This document shows positions 9,138 through 18,768 of a stretch of 64,000 nucleotides of DNA, piece by piece. A program made the translations under genes and the position numbers. Under the pieces are notes generated by a model, which was not told the origin of the DNA, made no database searches, and saw nothing but the letters and a program-made list of their open reading frames with translations. Source of the DNA: an uncultured Pseudomonadales bacterium. Its GTDB lineage: Bacteria > Pseudomonadota > Gammaproteobacteria > Pseudomonadales > Azotimanducaceae. Location of the stretch: positions 682,001 to 746,000 of the forward strand of contig CATOTI010000001.1 in assembly GCA_951813295.1 (NCBI GenBank), read 5' to 3'. Numbering within the stretch: position 1 is the stretch's first letter; each line of letters starts with the position of its first letter.

Positions 9138-10787
9138 CTACATGTTCGGGTAGTTCGGTCCGCCGGTCCCCTCGGGTACGACCCAGGTGATGTTCTGCGC
9201 GGGATCCTTGATGTCACACGTCTTGCAGTGCACGCAGTTCTGCGCGTTGATCTGAAAACGCGGGCCGTCGGCTTCCTGGATGACCTCGTAGACACCTGCC
9301 GGGCAGTACCGCTGCGCGGGCTCGGCGAATCGCGGCAGGTTGTCGCGAATCGGCAACTCCGGGTCACTAAGCGTGAGATGGCAGGGCTGGTCTTCTTCGT
9401 GGTTCGTATTCGAAAGGAAGACGGACGAGAGCTTGTCGAAAGACAGAACACCGTCCGGTTTCGGATACCGAATAGGCGTCGCGTTAGCCGCTTCGGTCAA
9501 GGATTCGTGGTCCGGATGCGGATCGGACAACGTGAAGGGCATCCGTCCGCGCATGATCTTCTGATCGACAATGGCGTAGGCACCGCCCATGAGCGTACCG
9601 AGGCGATGCAAGGCCGGCGCGATATTGCGCACCTGGCGAAGTTCCTTGCCGAGCCAGGAGTCCCTCATGCGACCTTCGAACTCGACAAGGTCCGTGCTCG
9701 CTTCGCCGCGCTCGAGCGCATCGACGACGGTTTCAGCGGCCAACATGCCCGACTTCATAGCGGTATGGGAGCCCTTGATCTTGAGCATGTTCAGAAAGCC
9801 CGCGTCGTCGCCGACGAGCAGCGCCCCCGGTACCGTCAGTTTCGGTAGCGCCTGCAAGCCGCCTTTGACGATCGCGCGCGCACCATAGGAAACCCGCGTG
9901 CCGCCTTCGAGGCAATCGGCGTACAACGGATGGTGTTTCATCCGTTGGAGCTCATCGAAAGGCGAGAGGTAGGGGTTTTTGTAGTTGAGGTCGACGATCA
10001 CGCCGAGGGCCACCTGATTGTTCTCGAGGTGGTAGAAGAACGAACCGGCGCCCGGGGCGGAAAAGCGACCGAGCGGCCAGCCGATGTTGTGCATCACCCG
10101 GCCGGGTACGTGGTTGGCCGGATCCACGTCCCAAAGCTCCTTCAGGCCAATGGCGTAGTGTTGCGTTCCAGCGTTCGCGCGCAGATCGAACTTGTCCATG
10201 AGCTGCTTGCCGAGATGTCCTCGACAGCCTTCCGCGAAGATCGTGTACTTCGCGTGGAGTTCGTAGCCCGGCTCGAACGTGGGTTTGGCTTCGCCATCGG
10301 CACCGACACCCATGTCCTGGGTCGCGATGCCTTTCACACTGCCGTCCTCGTTGAAGAGGATTTCGGACGCCGCGAAGCCCGGGAAGACGTTCACGGCCAG
10401 GTTTTCGGCCTGCTCACCCATCCAACGGCAGAGGTTGCCGAGCGAGAGCGCGTAGTTACCACCATTCTTGCTCTGCGCCGGCACCATCGAATACGGGACT
10501 TTGACGTGGTTGCGCTCGTTCGGGAGGAAGTAAAAAAGGTCTTCGGTGACGGGATTGTTGAGCGGTGCGCCTTGCTCCATCGCGTCCGGGAAAAGCTCGA
10601 ATAGAGCGCGCGGATAAAGCACTGCGCCCGAAAGGATATGCGCCCCGATCTCGGAGCCCTTTTCGACGAGACAGACCGAGAGCTCGGGCGAGCGCTGCAT
10701 GAGCCGACAAGCAGCCGCCAAACCTGACGGGCCGCCGCCGACGATGACGACGTCGAACTCCATCGATTCACGCGTTCGTTCTTCCAA
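9138..10787 (-). CDS. etfD: Electron transfer flavoprotein-ubiquinone oxidoreductase
   Basis: A 549-residue enzyme that takes electrons from reduced ETF and passes them to ubiquinone at the inner membrane. The FAD-binding VVIVGGGPSGLAAACRL lies near residue 13, with GDDAGFLNMLKIKG later. The C-terminal 4Fe-4S site is built from YCPAG and CVHCKTCDIKDP. The chosen start is TTG at 10787, preceded by GGAGAGG and giving MEERTRESMEFDVV; related proteins also have a short charged leader before MEFDVV. ATG at 10763 is the alternative. It diverges from etfBA, its electron donor, across a 260-base spacer. Confidence 0.95.
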   Translation of the reverse strand: MEERTRESMEFDVVIVGGGPSGLAAACRLMQRSPELSVCLVEKGSEIGAHILSGAVLYPRALFELFPDAMEQGAPLNNPVTEDLFYFLPNERNHVKVPYSMVPAQSKNGGNYALSLGNLCRWMGEQAENLAVNVFPGFAASEILFNEDGSVKGIATQDMGVGADGEAKPTFEPGYELHAKYTIFAEGCRGHLGKQLMDKFDLRANAGTQHYAIGLKELWDVDPANHVPGRVMHNIGWPLGRFSAPGAGSFFYHLENNQVALGVIVDLNYKNPYLSPFDELQRMKHHPLYADCLEGGTRVSYGARAIVKGGLQALPKLTVPGALLVGDDAGFLNMLKIKGSHTAMKSGMLAAETVVDALERGEASTDLVEFEGRMRDSWLGKELRQVRNIAPALHRLGTLMGGAYAIVDQKIMRGRMPFTLSDPHPDHESLTEAANATPIRYPKPDGVLSFDKLSSVFLSNTNHEEDQPCHLTLSDPELPIRDNLPRFAEPAQRYCPAGVYEVIQEADGPRFQINAQNCVHCKTCDIKDPAQNITWVVPEGTGGPNYPNM

Positions 10788-10816
10788 AGGGCCTCTCCAT
10801 ATTTCAACTGGGCGCC

Positions 10817-10822
10817 ATTATA
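10817..10822 (-). promoter_or_regulatory. Putative -10 hexamer upstream of ETF-QO gene
   Basis: The minus strand reads a perfect TATAAT about 30 bases upstream of the TTG start. The -35 region 17 bases further up is poor (TGAGTA), so an activator or a relaxed spacing may be needed. The 260-base divergent spacer also holds a GC-rich imperfect hairpin near 10877-10904. I see no clear promoter for etfBA. Confidence 0.4.
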
Positions 10823-11047
10823 GAGGCGTCACCGACCGCTACTCACGCGACCGACGAGCACATTAGAGATGTTCCCGCGCGCGACGGGCACCGCCCGCGC
10901 GGCTCCTTACCTTCCTTGTAGTCGACGAATGTAGGAGAATGCGCGCCGCTTGATTTAGGCGCCGTTCTCAAGCCACCAAATCATTTGTCGCGAAGGCTCG
11001 TGTTGGGCTCTCCGCGCGGCGCCATCATTGTCGAGGAAGAACAGTCC

Positions 11048-11800
11048 ATGAAGGTTATGGTTCCCGTCAAACGGGTCGTCGACGCGAACGTCAAGGTCCG
11101 GGTTAAACCCGACGGGACCGGCGTCGACCTCAGCAACGTCAAAATGGCGGTCAACCCGTTTTGTGAAATCGCGATCGAAGAAGCCGTGCGTCTCAAGGAG
11201 GCCGGGACGGCGGAGGAAGTCATCGCCGTCGCCGTCGGCGAGTCGGCTTGCCAGGAGCAGCTTAGAACCTGTTTGGCACTCGGTGCCGACCGGGCGATCC
11301 TGGTCGAGACGGAAAACGCCCTCGAGCCGCTCGCCATCGCCAAGGTGCTGAAGGCCGTGTTCGATAGCGAAGCACCGGGCGTCGTGATCTTCGGAAAACA
11401 GAGCATCGACGGGGACAACAGCCAGACAGGGCAGATGTTCGCCGCGCTGACGGGCCTTGCCCAGGGCACTTTCGCCTCCGAGCTCACCATCGACGGTGAC
11501 TCGGCCGAGGTCATCCGTGAAGTCGACGGCGGCCTGCAGACCGTGAAGCTCACCATGCCAATCGTCGTCACGACCGACCTACGGCTGAACGAACCGCGCT
11601 ACGCCTCTCTGCCGAACATCATGAAGGCAAAGAAGAAGCCACTCGACGTGACGAGCCCGGACGCTCTCGGTGTCGACGTCGCTCCTCGTACTGAAGTCCT
11701 CGATGTCGTACCGCCATCGGAACGACAGGCCGGGGTCAAGGTCGAGTCCGTCGAGGAACTCGTCGACAAACTGAAAAACGAAGCGAAGGTGATCGAATGA
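11048..11800 (+). CDS. etfB: Electron transfer flavoprotein beta subunit
   Basis: A 250-residue ETF small subunit that binds AMP structurally. It opens [16 protein letters not shown], carries [17 protein letters not shown] and has the ETF-beta signature region [27 protein letters not shown] lies about eight bases before the chosen ATG; an in-frame extension to 10985 has no homologous character. EtfAB accepts electrons from acyl-CoA dehydrogenases and dimethylglycine/sarcosine dehydrogenases, both represented in this window. The stop overlaps etfA by four bases. Confidence 0.95.
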   Translation: MKVMVPVKRVVDANVKVRVKPDGTGVDLSNVKMAVNPFCEIAIEEAVRLKEAGTAEEVIAVAVGESACQEQLRTCLALGADRAILVETENALEPLAIAKVLKAVFDSEAPGVVIFGKQSIDGDNSQTGQMFAALTGLAQGTFASELTIDGDSAEVIREVDGGLQTVKLTMPIVVTTDLRLNEPRYASLPNIMKAKKKPLDVTSPDALGVDVAPRTEVLDVVPPSERQAGVKVESVEELVDKLKNEAKVIE

Positions 11801-12732
11801 CCGTTCTAGTAATTGCCGAACACGACAATTCGGGCCTTCGCCCCGTCACACTCAACGTCATGGCTGCCGCGCTCGAAATCGGTGGCGGCGTCGACGTGCT
11901 GGTGGCTGGCAGCGGTTGTGAGTCGGTCGGACCCGCCGCGGCGGCGATTCCCGGCGTTGGAAAGGTGCTCGTCGCCGACAATCCCGCTTACGAAAACTCG
12001 CTCGCTGAAAACATCGCACCGCTCGCCGCCGAAGTGGCGGCGCCCTACGATCACGTCCTTGGCGCGCACACGACGACGGGCAAGAACTTCATGCCCCGCG
12101 TTGCGGCGCTACTCGACAGCCAGATGGTGTCGGACATCGTCGGCGTCGTCGACGCGGAGACATTCCAGCGACCGATCTACGCGGGCAATGCGATCGCCAC
12201 GGTCAAGTCGAACGACGCCAAGAAAGTCGTCTCGGTTCGTGGAACCGGCTTCGACCCTGCGCCGGGTGAGGGCGGTTCCGCCTCGATCGAAGCGGTAGGC
12301 GCTGCCCATGACGCGGGCCTCTCGAGCTTCGTCGGCGAAGAAATCGCGAAATCGGAACGTCCCGAACTGACGGCAGCCTCCGTCATCATCTCGGGCGGTC
12401 GCGGAATGCAGAGCGGTGACAATTTCTCGCTTCTCGAAGGCATCGCCGATCGCCTTGGTGCCGCGATCGGTGCTTCGCGAGCGGCTGTCGACGCGGGCTT
12501 CGTCCCGAATGACATGCAGGTAGGGCAAACCGGCAAGATCGTCGCGCCGGACCTCTACATCGCGGTCGGCATTTCCGGCGCGATCCAGCATCTCGCCGGC
12601 ATGAAGGATTCGAAAGTCATCGTCGCGATCAACAAGGACGAAGACGCTCCGATCTTCCAGGTCGCCGATTACGGCCTCGTGGCAGACCTCTTCAACGCGC
12701 TGCCCGAACTCGAAGGCGAGCTCAACAAGTAG
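11797..12732 (+). CDS. etfA: Electron transfer flavoprotein alpha subunit
   Basis: A 311-residue ETF large subunit carrying the redox FAD. Diagnostic motifs are [12 protein letters not shown] near residue 199 and the FAD-binding stretch [19 protein letters not shown] followed by [11 protein letters not shown] and [17 protein letters not shown]. Length and motif order are standard. It overlaps etfB as ATGA, which supports coupled synthesis of the heterodimer. It is followed by a short hairpin and a pyrimidine tract. Confidence 0.96.
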   Translation: MTVLVIAEHDNSGLRPVTLNVMAAALEIGGGVDVLVAGSGCESVGPAAAAIPGVGKVLVADNPAYENSLAENIAPLAAEVAAPYDHVLGAHTTTGKNFMPRVAALLDSQMVSDIVGVVDAETFQRPIYAGNAIATVKSNDAKKVVSVRGTGFDPAPGEGGSASIEAVGAAHDAGLSSFVGEEIAKSERPELTAASVIISGGRGMQSGDNFSLLEGIADRLGAAIGASRAAVDAGFVPNDMQVGQTGKIVAPDLYIAVGISGAIQHLAGMKDSKVIVAINKDEDAPIFQVADYGLVADLFNALPELEGELNK

Positions 12733-12748
12733 CGTGGCTCTCGCGGGT

Positions 12749-12770
12749 GGTCCCGATGCCTGTCGGGATC
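12749..12770 (+). terminator. Hairpin downstream of etfA, possible terminator
   Basis: GGTCCCGA and TCGGGATC flank a six-base loop, an eight-pair stem with one G-T pair, 16 bases after the etfA stop. It is followed by a T-rich pyrimidine run rather than a clean T tract, so terminator function is plausible but not secure. Confidence 0.45.
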
Positions 12771-12776
12771 ACTCGG

Positions 12777-12858
12777 TCTTTCTTCTTTCTTCTTCTCCCT
12801 TCTCTCTTCTCTCTTCTCTCTTCTCTCTTCTCCTTTCTTCCTTCTTCCTTCTCCCTCT
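12777..12858. repeat. 82-nt uninterrupted polypyrimidine tract with TTCTCTC tandem units
   Basis: Every base from 12777 to 12858 on the plus strand is C or T. The core holds four exact heptamers TTCTCTC (12800-12827) flanked by degenerate TTC/TTTC units. The run has mirror symmetry, which homopurine-homopyrimidine DNA can use to form a triplex. It lies in the 131-base gap between the convergent etfA and pyrB genes, with six bases left before the pyrB stop codon. Confidence 0.9.
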
Positions 12859-12863
12859 GGCGC

Positions 12864-13898
12864 TCACGTCGAACGATGGCGGACCGGCGTTCGCTTGTCG
12901 GTGTACCAACGTACCGGGCGGGCGTCCTCGTGTACGTAGTCGACAACGTCCAGTACGAGCGCAAATAGCGCCATCCGCACTACTACACCGTTGTCCGTCT
13001 GCCGAAAGATCGCAAGATTCGGGTTCTGGTTCAGGTCCACGTCGAGTTCTTGGGCGGCGTCGCTCGAATCGCGCGGTAGCGGATGCATGATGACCGTGTG
13101 AGGTTCGCAGTGTTCGGTGTAGATCGCCTGATTGAGCCGAAAGAGCCCGCGGTAACGATCCGCCTCCGCGGACGATTCATAGCGTTCGACCTGAGTACGA
13201 GTGACGTAGACGATGTCCACGTGATCGATCCCGCCAGCCATCTCGTGGTGTTCCGCCACGACATGCTTTGCCGCCTTCAAGCCCTCGACCAGCTCGGGCG
13301 GTGCCGGCAGATCGGGCGGCGAAACAAGGTGCACTTCGACACGATCAAATAGCGTCAGGAGCTTCAGCAACGAATGCACCGCGCGCCCGTATTTCAGATC
13401 CCCCATTAGGGCGATGCGCAAGCCGTCCACGTCACGACTCTGGGCGGCGAGTTCGCGGCGGATCGTGTAGAGGTCGAGCAGCGCCTGGCTCGGGTGCTCG
13501 TTGGCTCCATCACCGCCGTTGATCACCGGGACGCGCGATGCCTCGGCAAATTCCGCAACCGAGCCGGCATCGGGGTGACGCATGACGACCACATCGCTGT
13601 AGCCGGACAGCACCCGGGCGGTGTCGTGCAGCGATTCGCCCTTGGCGAGCGACGATGACTCGATGCCCGTGGTCTCCTGGACGTGTCCGCCCAGTAGATT
13701 GAACGCCGAGCCGAACGAGACGCGTGTGCGCGTACTCGGCTCGAAGAACATGTTCGAAAGAACGGCACCTTCGAGCACTCTCGTGGTCATGCGTCGTGTC
13801 GCATAGGGAACCATCTGGTCGGCCACGTCGAAGAGAACTTCGATCCCTTCACGATCCATCTGATCAACGGTCAGGATGTGTTTGCCGACGAATTCCAT
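12864..13898 (-). CDS. pyrB: Aspartate carbamoyltransferase
   Basis: A 344-residue enzyme of pyrimidine synthesis that joins carbamoyl phosphate and aspartate. The carbamoyl-phosphate motif [12 protein letters not shown] is near residue 48, [12 protein letters not shown] carries the second motif, and MHPLPRDSS is the aspartate-loop region. The chain runs some 30 residues beyond the usual end ([20 protein letters not shown]). No pyrI regulatory gene and no pyrC-like partner is adjacent. MEFVGKHIL at 13898 is preferred over the open extension to 13946, because a G-rich ribosome site (GCGGGGGG) precedes it. Confidence 0.93.
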   Translation of the reverse strand: MEFVGKHILTVDQMDREGIEVLFDVADQMVPYATRRMTTRVLEGAVLSNMFFEPSTRTRVSFGSAFNLLGGHVQETTGIESSSLAKGESLHDTARVLSGYSDVVVMRHPDAGSVAEFAEASRVPVINGGDGANEHPSQALLDLYTIRRELAAQSRDVDGLRIALMGDLKYGRAVHSLLKLLTLFDRVEVHLVSPPDLPAPPELVEGLKAAKHVVAEHHEMAGGIDHVDIVYVTRTQVERYESSAEADRYRGLFRLNQAIYTEHCEPHTVIMHPLPRDSSDAAQELDVDLNQNPNLAIFRQTDNGVVVRMALFALVLDVVDYVHEDARPVRWYTDKRTPVRHRST

Positions 13899-14038
13899 GG
13901 TGCCCCCCGCTAAAGCTCTCATCCGCGTCGAACCACCCGCACACACTCCACCCGGTCATGTCCGCGGCTCTTATGCGCGCGGTGACCGAGAAAAGCGGAA
14001 CGACCGCCTCGAGGATCGGGTGATATTAACGTGCGGAT

Positions 14039-16936
14039 TCAGAGAATGTTGCGCGACAGGCGGAGATAGAGGAAACGACCCGTGATGTCGTAGGTACGCG
14101 CGTCGTAGCTGTCGTTGAAAGCGGCAGCGGCAAACGGCGGCGCCTTGTCGAACACGTTATCGACGCCAAAGCTGACGTCGACCCATTTCGACTGGGCACC
14201 GAAGAGTCGTGCTTGGATGTCATGCACTAGCCACGGCCTGATCGTCCGTGTCCCGTACCCGGCCGGGATTTCTTCGGCGATGCTCCCGACGTAGTGAACC
14301 GTGTGGGCAACGAGCAACGTCTCGGTGCGCCAACGCCAACCGACGTTGACCTTCCAGTGCGGCAGTGCCCCGTTGCCGCTGGACGCCTGATCACGAAAGG
14401 TCCCGGCCTGATCGACCCAGTCGGTCTCGGGCGTCAATCGGTCGCGAAAATGAGACAAGTACGTCGCATTGACCACCCAGTCCATCGTCCCGCCGAGTAC
14501 AGACGTTCGATACTCCCCCTGCAGGTCTGCCCCGAGAATGTCGCGCCGACCTATGTTGATCGCTTCGGCCCGAACGAAGGCGATGTTGCCGAGATCGTTG
14601 CGTTCGATCCGCTCGCTGAACCGGCCGAGTTTGGCATTGGCGTTGACGATGTACTGCGGGTTCACCTCGATGATGTCGCGCGCACGAATGCGGAATAGAT
14701 CGAGGCTTGCCTGGATTTCGGCACGCGGTTGCCACGTGATCCCTATCGTTGTCGTCGTCGCCGTTTCAGCGTTGAGATCGGGACTCCCCACCTTCATCGT
14801 GAGGAATTGACTGAGGGCAGGATCGGACTGCCGGGCGCAGCCGACGTAGCGGGTGACGTTCTCGGCGACCGAGCACGGATCATTGAGCTGCTCGAACGAT
14901 GTCGACGACGAATTGAAGAGTTGCTTGAGGCTCGGTGCCCGAAAACCGCGAGCGATCGCGAAGCGCGCGAGCAACTCGCTGCTCGGGCGAAAAACGAGGG
15001 TGAATCCGGGCGCCGTCGTCGTGTCGAATCCGTCGTATTGCGCGACGCGGGTCGCCAGATGCAGGTCCAAGTCGAAAGTCCTGGCGTCACGAACGAGGGG
15101 AAAAAGCGCCTCGGCAAAGATCTCGTAGGCGCTGCGGCTCCCGCTGACCCGGCCGGTTCGAATGCCGCCGATCGGACGCAGGTCGGGATCGTCGGGATCG
15201 ATCGTCAGACGCTCGTGGCGCACCGAAGCCCCCGCCGCGATCTCGACCGCGCCGGTCGGCAGGGAAAATGGTTGGCCCTCAATGGTGGCCGAAAACTCAC
15301 GCAACTGGCTTTCACCCGTGACGAACGACGACGTTCCGACGAAGCCGAGCATGTCGTCGCTGATCGATCCGAGCGGGCCGAAGAGGTTCAGGGGCACACA
15401 CGGCAACACACAGCGCGCACCGAGGGCTTGTTCGACGTGATCTCCATCAAGCAGGTTGTCCATCCGTTCACGCGAACGGGTCGATTGTAGCGAAAGGGCC
15501 AAATCCCAGGACCAGTTCGAGGCCGTCGACCCCTGTAATCCGAACAGGAATCGAGACGTGAGCGAGACGTTGCGCTGCCTCCGAGGGGGTAGTTCCGCGA
15601 AACGCCGCCTGAGATCGAAGATCGGCTGATCGAAAGGGTTCACGGGGCTCGCGATGACCTCGATGGGCACGTCTTCGAACGCCGTGAAGAGCGGGGTAGG
15701 GGCAAGCGTGTTGGTCGCTTCGGTTTTGGTCATCAACCCCCGCGCGTAGAACGTCGCCATCGTGCCGATATCGTGATCGGTCGAGCCATAGAGGGCATAA
15801 CGACGCAGCGGGACGATCGACGCCGTGTGCTGACGGTAGTCGTACCGATCCTCGATCGTCGCCGGCCGAAACCCGTCGTCATCGAAGATGAGAGGCTCGT
15901 TGCCGACGAAGAAGCGCGACGGCACGGTGGCCGATGAGCGTTTGTCTATGCCGCCCTTCGGGCGATCGTCCGAACTTGCTGACAGCACCCGATCGCGCGA
16001 CCAGAGTTCGCCCTGATCGAACGCCGAGAGTCCCACCGTCCACTGCGCCTGATCGCTCCATTGCCCCAAGAGCAGATCGACGGACGCCGTCGTGCGATCG
16101 CCGTGCGAAGAACTCGCCAAGGTCGAGCTCGCCACGAGCCCGTCGACGTCGTCGCGAAGGATCACGTTCACGACGCCGGCGATCGCGTCCGTTCCGTAAA
16201 TGGCCGAGGCGCCGCCTTTGAAGATCTCGATACGTTCGACCCAGCCGAGCGGTATCGAGTTCAGGTCGACCGCGCTCGCGCCGAGCCCCGACGCGTTGGC
16301 ACGACGCCCGTTCAGGAGCACGAGCGTATTGCTGGCAGGGAGCCCACGCAATGTGACCGTCGCCGTGCCGTCCCCGCCGTTGCTGATGAGCGTACTGGTC
16401 GAATTTCCCGCCACGGCCGGCAGGTAGCGCAGCAGCCCGCCGAGCGATGTCGCGCCGGAGAGTTCAATCTCCGCCCGCGACATGATGTCGACCTGGCGAT
16501 GATCGCCGATGCGCGGGTTGCGCAGGCGGGAGCCGGTGACAGGTGAGGCCAGCACCGTCACTTCTTCATAGTGATAGGGTGATCGGGCCGCGGCCGGAAC
16601 GGCCACTTCACCCTTCGACTGCCTTTCACACTCCGCGGTGATCCGATAGGTATTCACGGCGACACGATTGGACGTGAGGCAGGCGTCTCCCAAAAGCGTT
16701 CGGAGCGCATCGTCCGTCGCGTATTCGCCCGAGACACCGGGAGTCTGCAACGACTCGACCATGCTCGTCGGGACGACGATCGATACGCGAGCACGAACGC
16801 CGAATTCCACCAAAGCGCGAGCCAACGGGCCCGCCGAGATGTCGAAACTCGTGGTTTTGGCACTCGCCGTGGCCGCGGCAAGGGCGATGAGGCTGGTGAG
16901 AAGGGTCTTTATTGTCGTGATCGTGAACGTCAGCAC
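14039..16936 (-). CDS. TonB-dependent outer-membrane receptor with STN signalling domain (FecA type)
   Basis: A 965-residue outer-membrane transporter. A signal peptide ending near ATASA is followed by an STN domain (about 30-105: FDISAGPLARALVEFG, the VVPTSMVESLQTPGVSGEY segment, and LLGDACLTSNRVAVNTYRI). The plug follows, with ITGSRL-like VTGSRLRNP, the ATVTLRGL and LVLLNGRRAN core and IEIFKGGASAIYGTDAIAGVVNV. A 22-strand-type barrel completes it, ending FLYLRLSRNIL. The STN domain marks a transducer that signals substrate binding to an anti-sigma factor, matching the FecR- and FecI-like genes upstream. The start is GTG at 16936 with no clear ribosome site. The substrate is unknown; the FecA class label does not prove ferric citrate. 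Confidence 0.92.
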   Translation of the reverse strand: MLTFTITTIKTLLTSLIALAAATASAKTTSFDISAGPLARALVEFGVRARVSIVVPTSMVESLQTPGVSGEYATDDALRTLLGDACLTSNRVAVNTYRITAECERQSKGEVAVPAAARSPYHYEEVTVLASPVTGSRLRNPRIGDHRQVDIMSRAEIELSGATSLGGLLRYLPAVAGNSTSTLISNGGDGTATVTLRGLPASNTLVLLNGRRANASGLGASAVDLNSIPLGWVERIEIFKGGASAIYGTDAIAGVVNVILRDDVDGLVASSTLASSSHGDRTTASVDLLLGQWSDQAQWTVGLSAFDQGELWSRDRVLSASSDDRPKGGIDKRSSATVPSRFFVGNEPLIFDDDGFRPATIEDRYDYRQHTASIVPLRRYALYGSTDHDIGTMATFYARGLMTKTEATNTLAPTPLFTAFEDVPIEVIASPVNPFDQPIFDLRRRFAELPPRRQRNVSLTSRFLFGLQGSTASNWSWDLALSLQSTRSRERMDNLLDGDHVEQALGARCVLPCVPLNLFGPLGSISDDMLGFVGTSSFVTGESQLREFSATIEGQPFSLPTGAVEIAAGASVRHERLTIDPDDPDLRPIGGIRTGRVSGSRSAYEIFAEALFPLVRDARTFDLDLHLATRVAQYDGFDTTTAPGFTLVFRPSSELLARFAIARGFRAPSLKQLFNSSSTSFEQLNDPCSVAENVTRYVGCARQSDPALSQFLTMKVGSPDLNAETATTTTIGITWQPRAEIQASLDLFRIRARDIIEVNPQYIVNANAKLGRFSERIERNDLGNIAFVRAEAINIGRRDILGADLQGEYRTSVLGGTMDWVVNATYLSHFRDRLTPETDWVDQAGTFRDQASSGNGALPHWKVNVGWRWRTETLLVAHTVHYVGSIAEEIPAGYGTRTIRPWLVHDIQARLFGAQSKWVDVSFGVDNVFDKAPPFAAAAFNDSYDARTYDITGRFLYLRLSRNIL

Positions 16937-16998
16937 ACGCCGCTGGCGTCACTAAGCGCTTTTAGCTGCCCTCACGCAAGACCCTGGTCAGGCAATCC

Positions 16999-17937
16999 TT
17001 AACTGCGAGTAACGAGAATCAGCCGGTCAGAAACCGCCTTCCAGCGGAGGTCGAGCGAGCGGCCCAACGCGTCCAGCATCTCGTCCGAGTGGGCAATCGT
17101 GAGCACCGCCGTGACCCGGAGATCCGCCAACGACCCGTCGCCGATGGCGATTCGTTTCTGGCTGTAGCGGCTGATGCTTTGCAGAACTTCGTCGAGCCGG
17201 GCATCTTCGAAGACCAGCGACCCATCCCGCCAGGCGTGCAATACCTCGGCATTGATACGACGCTCATCGAGCGTGGCTTCGTGCACGTGGGCCTGCTGGT
17301 CGACCGTCAGACGGGTCGACGCATGCGGAGCGACGACTTCGACAATTCCTTCCGCAACGGATACCACCATGCCGTTGGAATCGGACCGAACACTGAACGA
17401 CGTACCAATGGCGATCGCGTCACCCCAAATGGTCGATACGACGAACGGCCGATCGCCGGGAACGACGTCGAAGAACGCCTCACCCTGGTCTACCCGATAG
17501 CCGCGCACGTCTTTTTGTTCGGTTTCGACGACAGCACTCGCCGTATTCACGGTGACGCGACTGCCATCGGCGAGCAGCACGGAGCGAATCTCGCCGATAT
17601 CGGTTTGCCAGGGGGTGGTCGGATCCTCGGCCGGCGGGCGGAACGCTATCAGGACGGCTAGAAGGGCGATGCTCGCCGCTGTCGCGAACGCGGCGATCGA
17701 GAATGCCCGGCGACGAACGAAACGTCGCGTCCGCCCCGCATCGAGGGCCGAACCGACGACGTCCCAGAGATGCTCGGCATCGATGTACGCCTGCGTGTTG
17801 GCCGTCGAGTCACTCAACCAGCGCTTGAACCGGGCGTGCTCGTGCTCCGACATCAGCCCCGAATTGACGCGCGCCAGCCAGCGCGTCGCTTCTTCCTGGA
17901 CGCTATCGTCGTGAGCTACTGGGTGGTCGTCGTTAAT
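16999..17937 (-). CDS. FecR-type anti-sigma factor / sigma regulator
   Basis: An inner-membrane regulator that binds the ECF sigma factor in the cytoplasm and the receptor STN domain in the periplasm. Visible are the cytoplasmic DUF4880 helix region (EEATRWLARVNSGL, then FKRWLSDSTANTQAYIDAEHLW), one membrane segment (AFATAASIALLAVLIAF), the FecR domain (GEIRSVLLADGSRVTVNTAS, GEAFFDV, IAIGTSFSVR) and a DUF4974-like end. The first standard start is ATG at 17853 (284 aa), but it falls inside DUF4880. In-frame codons upstream encode the missing conserved residues back to a stop near 17970, with no ATG, GTG or TTG. ATT at 17937 is a possible start (312 aa). Confidence 0.85.
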   Translation of the reverse strand: MNDDHPVAHDDSVQEEATRWLARVNSGLMSEHEHARFKRWLSDSTANTQAYIDAEHLWDVVGSALDAGRTRRFVRRRAFSIAAFATAASIALLAVLIAFRPPAEDPTTPWQTDIGEIRSVLLADGSRVTVNTASAVVETEQKDVRGYRVDQGEAFFDVVPGDRPFVVSTIWGDAIAIGTSFSVRSDSNGMVVSVAEGIVEVVAPHASTRLTVDQQAHVHEATLDERRINAEVLHAWRDGSLVFEDARLDEVLQSISRYSQKRIAIGDGSLADLRVTAVLTIAHSDEMLDALGRSLDLRWKAVSDRLILVTRS

Positions 17938-18069
17938 GGTGCTGCGCCAGTCGGTAGAACTTCTATCGTCCTACTCAAAGATGAAGGTAGAACGAAATAC
18001 GTCGCGAATCCCTCACCGACAATCGGACAAAAACGCCTCACGACACGTCCTCTGTGGTGAAGGCAGGGG

Positions 18070-18086
18070 TTTGTGCACCGCACAAA
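18070..18086. other. Perfect 7-bp inverted repeat between fecI-like and fecR-like genes
   Basis: TTTGTGC, a three-base loop ACC, then GCACAAA. It lies 22 bases after the sigma factor stop and before the anti-sigma gene. It has no T tract, so it looks more like an mRNA processing or attenuation hairpin, or a protein site, than an intrinsic terminator. Seen in sequence; role inferred. Confidence 0.5.
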
Positions 18087-18107
18087 GGCCTCATTCGTGC
18101 CTCCGAT

Positions 18108-18614
18108 CTACAACGCGGCGCGAAAATGCCGCAGCGCTCGAATGATGTGCTTCTCGACCATACTGACCGAGACATCGAGCTCGCGGGCAATTTCCGGATA
18201 TGAAGCACCACGCAGGCGGTGCATGACGAATACTTGGCGACACTTCTCCGGGAGCGTCTTCAAGGCGTCGTTGATCGCACGCATTTCCTCACGCGCCGCG
18301 GCGTCGCGTTCGGCCGACGGTGACTCGGTCTCGCCCAACTGCTCCTCGAGTTTGTCATGGCGTTGCTCGAGGATTCGTCGGCGCGCGCGGTCGATGCCGA
18401 GATTCGTCGCGATCTGGAAGAGATAGCCGCGCGGATTGTCGAGCGAGGCGGGGTCCGTTAACCCGTAAAACTTCAGCCACGCTTCCTGCGCGATCTCTTC
18501 GGCATCTTCACGGTTGTGAAACCTAGCCGTGAGATAAGACAGGAGTGGCTTGGCGTGTTCGCGATAGCACGCTTGAACAAACGCTGCTTTTGACTGTCGA
18601 ACGCGCAAGGACAT
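18108..18614 (-). CDS. ECF sigma factor, FecI-like
   Basis: A 168-residue sigma-70 family factor. Region 2 reads AKPLLSYLTARFHNREDAEEIAQEAWLKFY followed by PRGYLFQIATNLGIDRARRR. Region 4 reads LPEKCRQVFVMHRLRGASYPEIARELDVSVSMVEKHIIRAL, the FecI pattern. It should direct transcription of the receptor when the FecA-type receptor and FecR signal. GGAGGT directly abuts the ATG at 18614, too close for that codon, but sits six bases before an in-frame TTG at 18608. The true start may be that TTG, or the ATG with an unusual spacing. It is divergent from gspE. Confidence 0.9.
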   Translation of the reverse strand: MSLRVRQSKAAFVQACYREHAKPLLSYLTARFHNREDAEEIAQEAWLKFYGLTDPASLDNPRGYLFQIATNLGIDRARRRILEQRHDKLEEQLGETESPSAERDAAAREEMRAINDALKTLPEKCRQVFVMHRLRGASYPEIARELDVSVSMVEKHIIRALRHFRAAL

Positions 18615-18768
18615 ACCTCCGCCACCGGCGACGGATCTTAGCACGATGTACGTATGCGCAAGGCAGAACACAAAAGCGGTGTTCATCGGCGGTTCGATCG
18701 TTCGTCTTTAGTTTTCTAAACCCCGATCGCGCCCGGCCGCACGAACACCCGAGCCGAACACGTAAGAG

